From an uncultured Dialister sp. (GTDB taxonomy: Bacteria > Bacillota > Negativicutes > Veillonellales > Dialisteraceae), in assembly GCA_900541485.1 (NCBI GenBank), contig UQJW01000001.1, positions 199,719 to 263,718 of the forward strand: DNA of 64,000 nt. Direction: 5' to 3'. The notes beneath the pieces were generated by a model. It did no database searches, was not told the DNA's origin, and saw nothing but the letters and a program-made list of their open reading frames with translations. Positions 19,717 to 28,472 of the stretch are shown one piece after another. A program made the translations under genes and the position numbers. Position 1 is the first letter of the stretch, and each line of letters begins with the position of its first letter.

Positions 19717-19769
19717 AAAAAACTGATATTTAAGCTCAAGTTAATCAATGAACTTAAATATCAGTTTTT
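19717..19769 (-). terminator. Intrinsic terminator after the YbjN-like gene
   Basis: Arms AACTGATATTTAAG and CTTAAATATCAGTT around about 18 nt, with A-runs and T-runs on the flanks, so it can work in the minus-strand direction and possibly both ways. Confidence 0.85.
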
Positions 19770-19783
19770 ACTCAATTACTGTT

Positions 19784-20230
19784 TTAATTCCACGCCGACT
19801 TCATAATATTTTTATATTCCTGTGTTAAATGATCTACAATCACATCAAGGATTACACGAACCACCTCAGGATCAAAGCCCTCATTTGTGCTGGGTAGGCA
19901 CGCATCCAAGAATACTGAACCGTCTTCTGCCACTACATATTTAAAAACTTTATAACTTCGATTTAAAGAATTTAAGTATTCATTCAACTTTGCCTTGTTT
20001 TCTTCCTTGACCAATCCTGTTCCAATCTGAACTCGAATGATCGTATAAATCGTATCATCTGTAATAATACCTACTGGCAGAGTTTGTCCTTCTACCTGAA
20101 TATTGGATTGAAATACAACTGTATCTGCCTCATCATGTGTCACATTTTGTTGGAAAAATTTCAAATCATTATTGTCTAAATAAGATTGAAATTTTTTTGA
20201 CTTCATATTTATTCTTTTTTCTTCAGCCAT
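19784..20230 (-). CDS. Hypothetical protein, possibly YbjN-like
   Basis: 148 residues, soluble, no signal peptide or membrane segment. The pattern of a small alpha/beta protein with NLKFFQ, a central strand-rich region (TVVFQSNIQVEGQTLPVGIITDDTIYTIIRVQIG) and helices LNEYLNSLNRSYKVFKYVVAEDG is reminiscent of YbjN/type III secretion chaperone-like folds, but this is a guess from pattern only. GGAGGAG precedes the ATG. It is divergent from tadA and ends in its own terminator, so it is probably monocistronic. No function is assigned. Confidence 0.6.
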   Translation of the reverse strand: MAEEKRINMKSKKFQSYLDNNDLKFFQQNVTHDEADTVVFQSNIQVEGQTLPVGIITDDTIYTIIRVQIGTGLVKEENKAKLNEYLNSLNRSYKVFKYVVAEDGSVFLDACLPSTNEGFDPEVVRVILDVIVDHLTQEYKNIMKSAWN

Positions 20231-20329
20231 TTAAACTCCTCCATTAACAAAAAAATGATTATTGTTTATAATTATTTTATACTGTTTAGTTAATTTTTTC
20301 TACCCGGTAATTGAAAAAGGTTTTATGTT

Positions 20330-20776
20330 ATGAATGATCGAGAATATATGGCACTTGCCATCAAAGAGGCAAAAAAAGCATTCCTGGCCGGTGAAATTCC
20401 TATCGGAGCTCTTATTACCTATAATGACACAATTATAGCTTCCGCACATAATCTTTGTGAACATCAAAATGATGCAACATGCCATGCTGAAATAATTGCC
20501 ATAAAAAAGGCTTCAAAAGTCCTTAAAAACTGGCGTTTGACGGGTTGTACCCTTTATGTTACCATAGAACCGTGTCTTATGTGTACCGGTGCTATCATAA
20601 ATTCACGAATCTCCAGAGTAGTTTATGGCTCATGTAATAAACAAAATGGCGGAATTGAAGCCCGATTTAATAGCGAAAAGGACTCTCTTAATTCTGATTT
20701 TGTTGTCACACGGAATATTTTGGCAGATGATTGTCAAAAACTAATGGATTTATTTTTTCAAATGCACAGAAGATGA
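20330..20776 (+). CDS. tadA: tRNA-specific adenosine deaminase TadA
   Basis: 148 residues with the zinc-dependent deaminase signatures HAE (His52, Glu54, within CHAEIIAIKKAS) and PCLMC (Cys82, Cys85). TadA converts A34 of tRNA-Arg(ACG) to inosine. The start ATG at 20330 is preceded by AAAAGG. The tRNA-Ser gene follows 14 bp downstream, and the two probably share a transcript. Confidence 0.95.
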   Translation: MNDREYMALAIKEAKKAFLAGEIPIGALITYNDTIIASAHNLCEHQNDATCHAEIIAIKKASKVLKNWRLTGCTLYVTIEPCLMCTGAIINSRISRVVYGSCNKQNGGIEARFNSEKDSLNSDFVVTRNILADDCQKLMDLFFQMHRR

Positions 20777-20790
20777 TGTTGTTTTATCAT

Positions 20791-20879
20791 GGAGCGGTAT
20801 CGAAGTGGTCATAACGAGGCTGACTCGAAATCAGTTGTACAGCAATGTACCGTGGGTTCGAATCCCACCCGCTCCGCCA
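20791..20879 (+). tRNA. tRNA-Ser (anticodon CGA)
   Basis: 89 nt with acceptor arms GGAGCGG / CCGCTCC and an encoded CCA. The anticodon loop CTCGAAA gives CGA (reads UCG). The long variable arm (GTAC-AGCAAT-GTAC) is typical of class II serine tRNAs, and the T arm reads GTGGGTTCGAATCCCAC. Confidence 0.96.
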
Positions 20880-20881
20880 AA

Positions 20882-20912
20882 AAAGACTATGCTTTCAGCA
20901 TGGTCTTTTTAC
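20882..20912 (+). terminator. Terminator after tRNA-Ser
   Basis: Stem AAAGACTATGCT / AGCATGGTCTTT (one G-T pair) with a short loop and a T-run, immediately after the tRNA. Confidence 0.85.
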
Positions 20913-20931
20913 TTATGTTTTCATTTAATGG

Positions 20932-20937
20932 TATAAT
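20932..20937 (+). promoter_or_regulatory. Extended -10 promoter for the DUF4127 gene
   Basis: TATAAT preceded by TGG (TG-n extended -10) 30 bp before the start codon; no strong -35 is visible. Confidence 0.5.
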
Positions 20938-20966
20938 TAATAATCATAATTTATGGGGAGGTCAAT

Positions 20967-22604
20967 GTGCTCAAAAATAAAATTATAGCTGCTACTATCG
21001 CACTTTCTTTCTCTATCGGCGGTTATGCAGTATTTGCAAAAACAATTCTTTTTGTTCCTCAGGATGATCGTCCAGTCAGTTATACATACACTGTATCTAC
21101 TGCCGAAAAAGCAGGATACACGGTACTTACTCCGCCTAAAATTTACTTGTCGGGGAAGAACTATCATGGTTCTCCGGAACAAATTTGGCGTTGGGTCACT
21201 GATAACATATCCCGAGCAGATGCTGCCATTCTTTCTACAGATACACTAATTTACGGCGGTCTTGTTGATTCAAGAAAACATAATGACTCTTTACGTACAT
21301 TGCAATTCAGAGAAAATAAAATTAAAAAACTCCATGCATCTTATCCGAATTTACCTATTTATGCATTTGGAACAATTATGCGTACACCTTATGCTTCCAG
21401 CGGAGGTGTGGAGCCATATTACTATGATACATACGGACCTAATATCTACCGGATTGCCACCCTGCAAGATAAACAAGATTTAGGCTTAATAAGCGCGGAT
21501 GAAACAGCAGAATTACTTTCACTCAAATTGACTGTTCCCAGTGAATATTTACAAGATTGGTTTAAACGCAGAACTAAGAACAATATTATCAATGAACGGC
21601 TAATTCGGGATGCACAAGAAGGCATATTTACATATTTTTGTGAAGGCCATGACGATAATAGCAAACATTCACAAACAAACATGGAAGTTCGCTATCAAGA
21701 AAAAATAGCTAAAAAAATAAGTGGAAACAAATTCGGTTCTTTTCCGGGTGCCGACCAACTTGGACTTTTACTTATAGCTCGTTATCACGTAGATCGGAAT
21801 AAATTGTCTCCTACCTTTGATGTTTTATATCCCATCGGACGAGGCGAGGATACCGTCCCATCATATGAAAATCAACCCGTTGGAAAAACAATTGAGCAGC
21901 ACATACTCGCAGTAGGCGGTTCTATTGTAAAGAAAGGTGCTCCCGATATTATTTTAGCAGTAAATACTCCTCTTCATTCTACCAATGAGGCCAGTCAATT
22001 TAGCAACTTCGGAATGATTAAAGAAAGTACTTCTAACTTTGGAGAGCAGATAAAATCAATGATTGATCACGGAAGAAGTGTGTCTATAGCGGATGTTTAT
22101 TTTGCTAATGGTTCTGATAACACTCTCATGAATTTATTGCTTAAAGAAGACCTTCTCTATAAAGTATCTGCCTACAACGGTTGGAACACAGCAAGCAACA
22201 CAATTGGTTTTGCGATTGCCCAAGCTATATTAGCCCCGGAAATGAATCCAACTGCACATAAATCTATGCTTTTAGAACAATATATTGATAATTGGGCTTA
22301 CCAGGCAAATGTCAGAAAAAAAATAAAAAGATTTGCAGATATCAGAAAAACCCATGGCAAGGTGAATCAAGAAATTTTGGAAGAAATGATTGCCGAACTC
22401 CAAGATTTTGCTAAAAATAAAATGAAACTTAATCCGCAAACTGTCTCGGCAAATTTCCCGTGGGATCGTTTTTTTGAGATTGAAGCCTTAGTTTCTGAAA
22501 CACCAAAATATAAACTCCATCTAACAGAAGCGGCAAGAAATGAACGACTTGCTTTAGAGCAAAAAAAGACAGAAGAGGCAAAAAAATCTAATAAGGATGA
22601 TTAA
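20967..22604 (+). CDS. DUF4127 family exported protein
   Basis: 545 residues starting at a GTG with GGGGAGGTC in front. The first 24 residues are a signal peptide (KIIAATIALSFSIGGYAVFAKT). The mature protein begins ILFVPQDDRPVSY, the hallmark opening of DUF4127, and continues with AAILSTDTLIYGGLVDSR and PGADQLGLLLIARYH. The family is widespread in Firmicutes but has no established function; the conserved Asp/Asn/His residues could form a hydrolase or glycan-related site, which is only inference. The C-terminus is Lys/Glu-rich. It stands alone between two terminators. Confidence 0.8.
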   Translation: MLKNKIIAATIALSFSIGGYAVFAKTILFVPQDDRPVSYTYTVSTAEKAGYTVLTPPKIYLSGKNYHGSPEQIWRWVTDNISRADAAILSTDTLIYGGLVDSRKHNDSLRTLQFRENKIKKLHASYPNLPIYAFGTIMRTPYASSGGVEPYYYDTYGPNIYRIATLQDKQDLGLISADETAELLSLKLTVPSEYLQDWFKRRTKNNIINERLIRDAQEGIFTYFCEGHDDNSKHSQTNMEVRYQEKIAKKISGNKFGSFPGADQLGLLLIARYHVDRNKLSPTFDVLYPIGRGEDTVPSYENQPVGKTIEQHILAVGGSIVKKGAPDIILAVNTPLHSTNEASQFSNFGMIKESTSNFGEQIKSMIDHGRSVSIADVYFANGSDNTLMNLLLKEDLLYKVSAYNGWNTASNTIGFAIAQAILAPEMNPTAHKSMLLEQYIDNWAYQANVRKKIKRFADIRKTHGKVNQEILEEMIAELQDFAKNKMKLNPQTVSANFPWDRFFEIEALVSETPKYKLHLTEAARNERLALEQKKTEEAKKSNKDD

Positions 22605-22614
22605 GACATCCGTT

Positions 22615-22673
22615 GATGCCATATAAAAATGAAGGAAAAATCTAAGATTCTTCCTTCATTTTTATATGGCATC
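22615..22673. terminator. Bidirectional terminator between the DUF4127 gene and gluQRS
   Basis: A perfect 23-bp inverted repeat (22615-22637 with 22651-22673) around a 13-nt loop, with A/T runs inside each arm. It overlaps the stop codon of gluQRS and serves two converging genes. Confidence 0.9.
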
Positions 22674-23606
22674 TGCTTTTATAACAGCCTTATTAATATA
22701 TTGACAAGAGTCAAATGAAATATTTTTTAATGCTGTTTCAGCAGATACAGGTAAAACTGTTTTTAATGCACCTGCCCAAAAAAGTAATTGTCCTATAATT
22801 TGTTCTGCACTTATTCCTGCTTCCCTCAGTTCCTTGACGGTAATACCGTGCTGCCGCTTTGATAAACGGACTCCTGTATTATCAACAAGTAATGGCAGAT
22901 GTCCATAAGACGGAACTTTATATCCTAATCTTTCCAACAAATAAATTTGATAAAAAGTAGAAGGCAACAGATCATTTCCCCTAAAGACATGCGTAATTCC
23001 CATAGCTCCATCATCGGCTGATACTGCCAATTGATATGCCACTGCACCATCAGCCCGAAAAATAATAAAGTCATCGGAACATGCTTCCATAACTTTCTTT
23101 TGATGACCACAAAACATATCATCAAAAGAAATTTCTTCTTTGTTAACTTTTATTCTCCATGAAGGAGTTTTGTGCATTGATCTTTGTATTGATTCAGAAA
23201 GGTTCCTGCAATGCCCGTCATAGGTTGGTGTTTCTTCTCCTAAATGAGGTGCAGAAGAAATTTTATGGATCCTTGCACGTGAGCAAAAGCATGGATATAG
23301 AAGATATTCCTTCTCCCATTTTTTTTGAATTGCCTTATATATTTCATGTCGGCGGCTTTGTTGTAAAGGACCGTATGCATAAACATCTTCCGGTCCTTCA
23401 TCCCAATCAAGTCCAAGCCATGTCAAATCTTCTTGTATGGCAGAAATATACTCCTTGTGACACCGTATCTGATCAATGTCTTCTATACGCAGTATGATTT
23501 TTCCTCTTTGCTGACGAGTCCACCACCAATTCAAAAAGGCAACCCATATATTACCTAAATGCATATATCCGGTGGGACTTGGTGCAAACCTGGTTCTGAT
23601 TCCCAT
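22662..23606 (-). CDS. gluQ: Glutamyl-Q tRNA(Asp) synthetase
   Basis: 314 residues, the length of a GluRS catalytic core without the anticodon-binding domain. It has FAPSPTGYMHLGN (HIGH-like), the zinc ligands CFCS...Y...C near residues 107-125, and RLSKRQ in place of KMSKS. GluQ enzymes attach glutamate to the queuosine base of tRNA-Asp. Its start overlaps the stop of the upstream protease gene. A discriminating GluRS without its C-terminal domain is excluded by the SKRQ motif and size. Confidence 0.9.
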   Translation of the reverse strand: MGIRTRFAPSPTGYMHLGNIWVAFLNWWWTRQQRGKIILRIEDIDQIRCHKEYISAIQEDLTWLGLDWDEGPEDVYAYGPLQQSRRHEIYKAIQKKWEKEYLLYPCFCSRARIHKISSAPHLGEETPTYDGHCRNLSESIQRSMHKTPSWRIKVNKEEISFDDMFCGHQKKVMEACSDDFIIFRADGAVAYQLAVSADDGAMGITHVFRGNDLLPSTFYQIYLLERLGYKVPSYGHLPLLVDNTGVRLSKRQHGITVKELREAGISAEQIIGQLLFWAGALKTVLPVSAETALKNISFDSCQYINKAVIKADAI

Positions 23607-26533
23607 TATTTTGGCATAGATAAAACAGCATTAAAGATTTCTTTGTTGTTTTTTATCTTTTCTTCATTCCCCATAACGCAAATATATGGTTCTTCCATAA
23701 TACTTTTCACAAGTGGCGCTAGATTCCTGATATCTTGTACAGTGCAATTTATAATTTCATTACGTATTTTCATCCTACTTTCCTTTGTGTTTCCCCCAAG
23801 ATAATAACCAAGTGCCCTTTCTCCCCTCATAAACGGAGTTAATGATATTTCCTCTGGTGCCATTGTTCCAATAACATATTTTGTCATTTCTCTATCTGAT
23901 AATTCCAGATTTTTTAAATACTCGGGAATCCCTTGATAAGCATTTAACGTTTCTACCAAATTCGGATCTCGGTAAGAACAGAATATAGCATTCCCATTTC
24001 TCATGAATTGAACGAAAGCCCCATAAGCTCCGCCCAAAACCCGAATCTGTTTCCATAAATATTCATACCGGAGAATTGTTTCCATGACACGAATCGCCCC
24101 GTTATAAGCAAATCCATGATTACGGAAATTTCCTCCTTTTGCAACATACTGTACTTTACCCGATGTTAAAAAGGCTTCATTAATGGTTTTCTTTATAGAT
24201 ATCATCTTTGGCTTTATAAGAGCGACCCCTTCACTCATCCCAACAAGCAAGGCATCGGCATTTTCTTCTACAGCTTGTTTTTCAGCGTCACCACCAACTG
24301 TATAAATAAATAAATTCTTTTTTGTAAATATCTTTTCTGACAACTCTTTCAATTTATCAATAATTGATTCAGCCATTTCATCAAAATGGGCAGCAATATT
24401 TGATAAGAAATAATAATAAGATAATCCTAATAGATCTGCAAATTCTCCTGTTTTTGAAAAATAAGATGAAAGGCGAACCATACTCAATACATGTCCTCTG
24501 TCAAAAGCAGTCAAATCCCATCCCGCTTTTTCCTCAAGGAGAATTTCTTTCAGACGTTTTTTATCATCAAAATTCGTATTTATCAGTGTTTCTCTGATAA
24601 TAGACATCATATCACCCACTTTATCAGTAAGTGCTTTGCCTTTAACTATAAAAAATGGATTGAAATCTGTGTCTGTATCTATCTTAGCTATAGAGCCCAC
24701 TTCGTAACTGATTCCGCCCGTATAAGCATTAGATAAACGTGTCAGTTCCTGGTAGCTGTGCCCGACTGTATCCATTGACATTAACAAGCGAGATAAAATT
24801 TTCATATAAAAAAAATCTTCTCGATTCAGACTTGTTAAATCAAAATACAAATTCAAATAAGAAATTCCATTGGCTTCTACATTACAATGAAGATGCCGAA
24901 CACCTTTTACAGATGTCTCTTCAATTACATCATCATCTATTACACGGTTCAGATCCGTCCTCTTCAATAGAGGAATTTTCTTTAGATTCTCTTCAGAATC
25001 TATAGCGACCTGACGTTTTTTAAAATCTTCCGTTTCTTTAATGATTTGCTCTATTTGATTATCAGAAAGACTGCTTTTATATGCACTCAATTTCTTTTGA
25101 GTTTCTGCATTTTTCTTTTCAATCAAGCCTTTTTCAGCCTTCATGGTTATGAGAACTTGATGTGAATTTTTAATCACATATTTCAAAAGAAGATTTTCAA
25201 AATATCCCTTTGGCAAATCTTCCCGCAACGCTTTCATGTCATCATAATACCGTAATGCATCCATAGGATTTCTATCATAAAGCCAAAGATCCATTGCTCT
25301 TATTCCATAAAATAACCCCTTGGGCCGCCCTTGATAATCATTTTCCCGTGCTATAAATTCTACCCTGTTCAATGCAGCATCAAGCATTTTTTTATCTATA
25401 CCTTCTAATGCTAAAGTTCTCAATGTTCGATCTATAACTTGGGCAAATTTTTTCTGGTCCTGTACTTCTGAGCCGGTCAATTCAATCATCCACACAGGTT
25501 GTTTATAACTATCCTCATAGCTTCCACTCACATCATTCCCAAGACCTTCATCTAATATTGCTTTCTTTAATGGTGCTCCATCTATTTCAATTAAAACATA
25601 GTTTAATACGCGGAACGCCAAGGATTCTTTCGTTGTCATGTGATCTGTCATTGCAGTAAAAAGCGCATGGAATGCTTTGTTTTGTAATGTTTCTCCTTCT
25701 GCAATTCCATAAGCGGCTTCAGCTACTTTTCTCTCATGAAAAGGTCGCTGTGATTTTACCAAAGAATCTATATCTCTGCGATTAAAAGATTGAAGGTATT
25801 CTTTATCTATGTAAGATAATGTTTGTTCTATATCCATATTTCCATATAGATATATATAGCTGTTCGAAGGATGATAAAACCTACGATGAAATTCCGAAAA
25901 TTCTCTAAATGACAAAGAAGGAATAACCTCCGGATCTCCTCCGGATTCTACACCATAAGTATTGTCGGGAAATAAATTTTCCATTGCTACATTTTCCAGC
26001 AATGACTCCGGAGAGGACAATGCCCCTTTCATTTCATTATAAACAACACCATTATAAATGAGCTCTCCATCCTTGCTATCAAGCTCATAATGCCAACCTT
26101 CTTGCATTAAAATCTGTGGATCTTTAAGACAGACGGGATAAAATACCGCATCTAAATAAACATCCATTAAATTATGAAAATCAGCATCATTCCTGCTCGC
26201 CACGGGATACATTGTTTTATCCGGCCATGTCATTGCATTTAAAAAAGTATTCAACGAACCCTTTGCCAATTCTATAAAAGGTTCTTTTAACGGAAATTTC
26301 CTAGATCCGCACAACGTAGAATGTTCCATAATATGAGGAACTCCTTTTGAATTGTCCGGTGTTGTTCTGAAGCAAATATAAAAGACCTTGTTATCATCCG
26401 TTGTATCCAAATACATTAAACGGGCACCGGATTGTACATGTTCCATAAGATAAGCATCGGCATCTACTTCATCAATATGGGAAAAATTTTTTATTTGAAA
26501 ACCATGTATAATTTCTTTTATCTTCCATTTCAT
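23606..26533 (-). CDS. M16C family zinc metalloprotease (presequence protease-like)
   Basis: 975 residues from the ATG at 26533, preceded by GGAGGAACAATT; the longer frame to 26560 uses TTG. The inverted zinc motif HIMEH appears near residue 70 (VPHIMEHSTLCGS) with a downstream glutamate in YNEMKGALS, and the four half-domain layout expected of M16C is supported by its length. Related proteins are PreP/Cym1 and bacterial insulinase-like peptidases that degrade short peptides. No signal peptide, so probably cytoplasmic. Its gene overlaps gluQ by one base. Confidence 0.93.
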   Translation of the reverse strand: MKWKIKEIIHGFQIKNFSHIDEVDADAYLMEHVQSGARLMYLDTTDDNKVFYICFRTTPDNSKGVPHIMEHSTLCGSRKFPLKEPFIELAKGSLNTFLNAMTWPDKTMYPVASRNDADFHNLMDVYLDAVFYPVCLKDPQILMQEGWHYELDSKDGELIYNGVVYNEMKGALSSPESLLENVAMENLFPDNTYGVESGGDPEVIPSLSFREFSEFHRRFYHPSNSYIYLYGNMDIEQTLSYIDKEYLQSFNRRDIDSLVKSQRPFHERKVAEAAYGIAEGETLQNKAFHALFTAMTDHMTTKESLAFRVLNYVLIEIDGAPLKKAILDEGLGNDVSGSYEDSYKQPVWMIELTGSEVQDQKKFAQVIDRTLRTLALEGIDKKMLDAALNRVEFIARENDYQGRPKGLFYGIRAMDLWLYDRNPMDALRYYDDMKALREDLPKGYFENLLLKYVIKNSHQVLITMKAEKGLIEKKNAETQKKLSAYKSSLSDNQIEQIIKETEDFKKRQVAIDSEENLKKIPLLKRTDLNRVIDDDVIEETSVKGVRHLHCNVEANGISYLNLYFDLTSLNREDFFYMKILSRLLMSMDTVGHSYQELTRLSNAYTGGISYEVGSIAKIDTDTDFNPFFIVKGKALTDKVGDMMSIIRETLINTNFDDKKRLKEILLEEKAGWDLTAFDRGHVLSMVRLSSYFSKTGEFADLLGLSYYYFLSNIAAHFDEMAESIIDKLKELSEKIFTKKNLFIYTVGGDAEKQAVEENADALLVGMSEGVALIKPKMISIKKTINEAFLTSGKVQYVAKGGNFRNHGFAYNGAIRVMETILRYEYLWKQIRVLGGAYGAFVQFMRNGNAIFCSYRDPNLVETLNAYQGIPEYLKNLELSDREMTKYVIGTMAPEEISLTPFMRGERALGYYLGGNTKESRMKIRNEIINCTVQDIRNLAPLVKSIMEEPYICVMGNEEKIKNNKEIFNAVLSMPK

Positions 26534-26567
26534 AATTGTTCCTCCAAATTTATTTATCAATAAATTA

Positions 26568-26599
26568 AAAAGCCCAGGTAAAAAACACCCTGTGCTTTT
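26568..26599 (-). terminator. Terminator after lysC
   Basis: Arms AAAAGCACAGG / CCTGGGCTTTT (one mismatch) with a T-run on the minus strand, between lysC and the protease gene. Confidence 0.7.
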
Positions 26600-26606
26600 G
26601 ACTTAA

Positions 26607-27842
26607 TCAGCCATTGGTTTCTGATTTTCCAAAAAACTCTCTATGAATTGCTTGTACGGCCTTATTCACATCTTCTCTTTTAATCAAACAGGAAACGCTG
26701 ATTTCAGATGTACTTACTATCAAAATATTTATGCCGACACTTCCAAGGGCACCAAACATACGAGCAGCAATGCCCGGTGTTCCTAACATGCCTGCTCCGA
26801 CAATAGATATTTTGGCCGTATCATCATCATAAACCACCTCAGGAATCAGTCCTTCTGTTTTTAGTTTTTCTAAGGATTTACGAGCATCATTTAGGTCCGC
26901 ACTATTAATAGTAAACACGATATCCGTCATATTATCGTTTGATGTTTGTACGCTTTGTACAATCATGTCGACATCAATATTATCCTCTGCCAAAGATTGG
27001 AAAACCTTATATGCTACGCCAGGAATATTTTTCACGTTAAGTACTGATATTCTTGCCGTATTAGTATCTTGCGCAACGCCCTTAATAATACAGTTATTAC
27101 CTTCCAACGTAGACTCCTCCCGAATTATCGTACCTTCTTCATTTGTAAAAGTCGAACGAACATGAATAGGAATATGATATTGCAGTCCTAATTCAACACT
27201 TCTTGGTTGCATGACACCGGCTCCCAATCGTGCCAGTTCAAGCATTTCTATATTTGTGATTTCCTGCATTTTTATTGCGTCAGGACAATAACGGGGATCA
27301 GCAGAATAAATTCCATCGACATCTGTAAATATCTCACACATATCTGCATGCATCGCCCCTGCTAAGGCTACAGCCGTTGCATCGCTACCGCCTCTCCCCA
27401 GTGTTGCTACATCACCATTGGGAAGCAATCCTTGAAACCCTGCAACAATTACGATATTGCCCTTTTCTAGTTCTTGAAAAACCCGAGAAGGCAATACTTT
27501 ATCTATGAAAGCCTTTCCATGTACTCCACGACAACATATTCCGGCCTGTGCTCCTGTCAATGAAACAGCAGATGCGCCAAGAGGAGCAAAAGTCATTGCC
27601 ATAAGAGAAATAGAAACCTGTTCTCCGGTGGTAATAAGCATATCAACTTCTCTGCCATGATGAGTATCCGATATTTCTTCTGCTAAAGATAAAAGTGTAT
27701 CAGTACTATCACCCATTGCAGATACAACAATAACTACTTTGTCACCTGATTTTTTTTCGCTAAGTACACGGCGTGCAATATCTTCCATTTTTGAAGGTGT
27801 TGCCACAGAAGACCCGCCAAATTTCTTTATATAAAGCGCCAC
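26607..27842 (-). CDS. lysC: Aspartate kinase
   Basis: 411 residues. The kinase domain starts IKKFGGSSVATPSKM and includes the GRGGSDATAVALA and TDVDGIYSADPR motifs; two ACT domains fill the last 150 residues (VKNIPGVAYKVFQSLAEDNIDVDMI; ISIVGAGMLGTPGIAARMFGAL). It makes aspartyl phosphate, the first step to lysine, threonine and methionine. The start is GTG with GAGGGATG in front. No lysine riboswitch is visible in the 75-bp upstream gap; feedback through the ACT domains is expected from the family. Confidence 0.95.
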   Translation of the reverse strand: MALYIKKFGGSSVATPSKMEDIARRVLSEKKSGDKVVIVVSAMGDSTDTLLSLAEEISDTHHGREVDMLITTGEQVSISLMAMTFAPLGASAVSLTGAQAGICCRGVHGKAFIDKVLPSRVFQELEKGNIVIVAGFQGLLPNGDVATLGRGGSDATAVALAGAMHADMCEIFTDVDGIYSADPRYCPDAIKMQEITNIEMLELARLGAGVMQPRSVELGLQYHIPIHVRSTFTNEEGTIIREESTLEGNNCIIKGVAQDTNTARISVLNVKNIPGVAYKVFQSLAEDNIDVDMIVQSVQTSNDNMTDIVFTINSADLNDARKSLEKLKTEGLIPEVVYDDDTAKISIVGAGMLGTPGIAARMFGALGSVGINILIVSTSEISVSCLIKREDVNKAVQAIHREFFGKSETNG

Positions 27843-27877
27843 TATACATCCCTCATTTACGATTACATTCGTTTGAA

Positions 27878-27906
27878 ATCATATCATGTACCCGCGCTCC
27901 TGTAAA
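27878..27906 (-). promoter_or_regulatory. Promoter for lysC
   Basis: Minus-strand -35 TTTACA (27901-27906) and -10 TATGAT (27878-27883) spaced by 17 bp, in the 75-bp gap after cobO. Confidence 0.6.
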
Positions 27907-27917
27907 GGAAACTTCAA

Positions 27918-28469
27918 TCAAAATTCAATTCCTTTTCTTGCGCGGATTCCTTTTTGGAAGGCATGTTTGCAAAGTGTCATTTCTGTAACTGTATCTGCCA
28001 CTTCTATTAATTCATTTTTTGCATAACGGCCGGTCAATATCATATTCAACCGAGGAGGACGTGTTTGAATCAGCCCCAATACATCAGCTACATCAAGCAT
28101 TCCAAAATGTATTGCATAATTAACTTCATCTAAAATAATAAGATCCCATTTGTCACTCTTTACTTCCTTAACTACCATATTCCAAGCCTGTTTGGCCAAT
28201 TCTTTTTTCTTTAGATAAGATTCTTCATCCTCTTTTTTATTATGAAAAACAAAACCATCGCCCATCGGCCGGATTTCAATATTTCCATTAATTTTCCCCA
28301 AACTTTCAATAGCTTTTAATTCTCCATACTTCCATGCTCCCTTAATAAATTGAAGAATTAATACCTTTTGTCCATCTCCCCAGGCACGGATAGCGGTACC
28401 CAAGGCCGCTGTTGTTTTGCCTTTACCTGTCCCGGTGTTAATTAGGATCAAACCTTTTGCCTGTTCCAT
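27918..28469 (-). CDS. cobO: Cob(I)yrinic acid a,c-diamide adenosyltransferase
   Basis: 183 residues of the CobA/CobO/BtuR family. The P-loop is NTGTGKGKTTAALG (about residues 11-24); further family features are VLILQFIKGAWKYGE, the DEVNYA segment (DLIILDEVNYAIHFGMLD) and LTGRYAKNELIEVADTVTEM. It transfers the adenosyl group from ATP to the cobalt of corrinoids. It is 3 bp downstream of the cobyrinate synthase gene and ends the three-gene corrinoid set. Confidence 0.93.
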   Translation of the reverse strand: MEQAKGLILINTGTGKGKTTAALGTAIRAWGDGQKVLILQFIKGAWKYGELKAIESLGKINGNIEIRPMGDGFVFHNKKEDEESYLKKKELAKQAWNMVVKEVKSDKWDLIILDEVNYAIHFGMLDVADVLGLIQTRPPRLNMILTGRYAKNELIEVADTVTEMTLCKHAFQKGIRARKGIEF

Positions 28470-28472
28470 ATT

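Noticed and set aside
20789..20980. Plus-strand frame of 63 residues
   Set aside because: It overlaps the tRNA-Ser gene and its terminator.
27843..27917. Lysine riboswitch before lysC
   Set aside because: The gap is only 75 bp and holds a promoter; no L-box elements fit.
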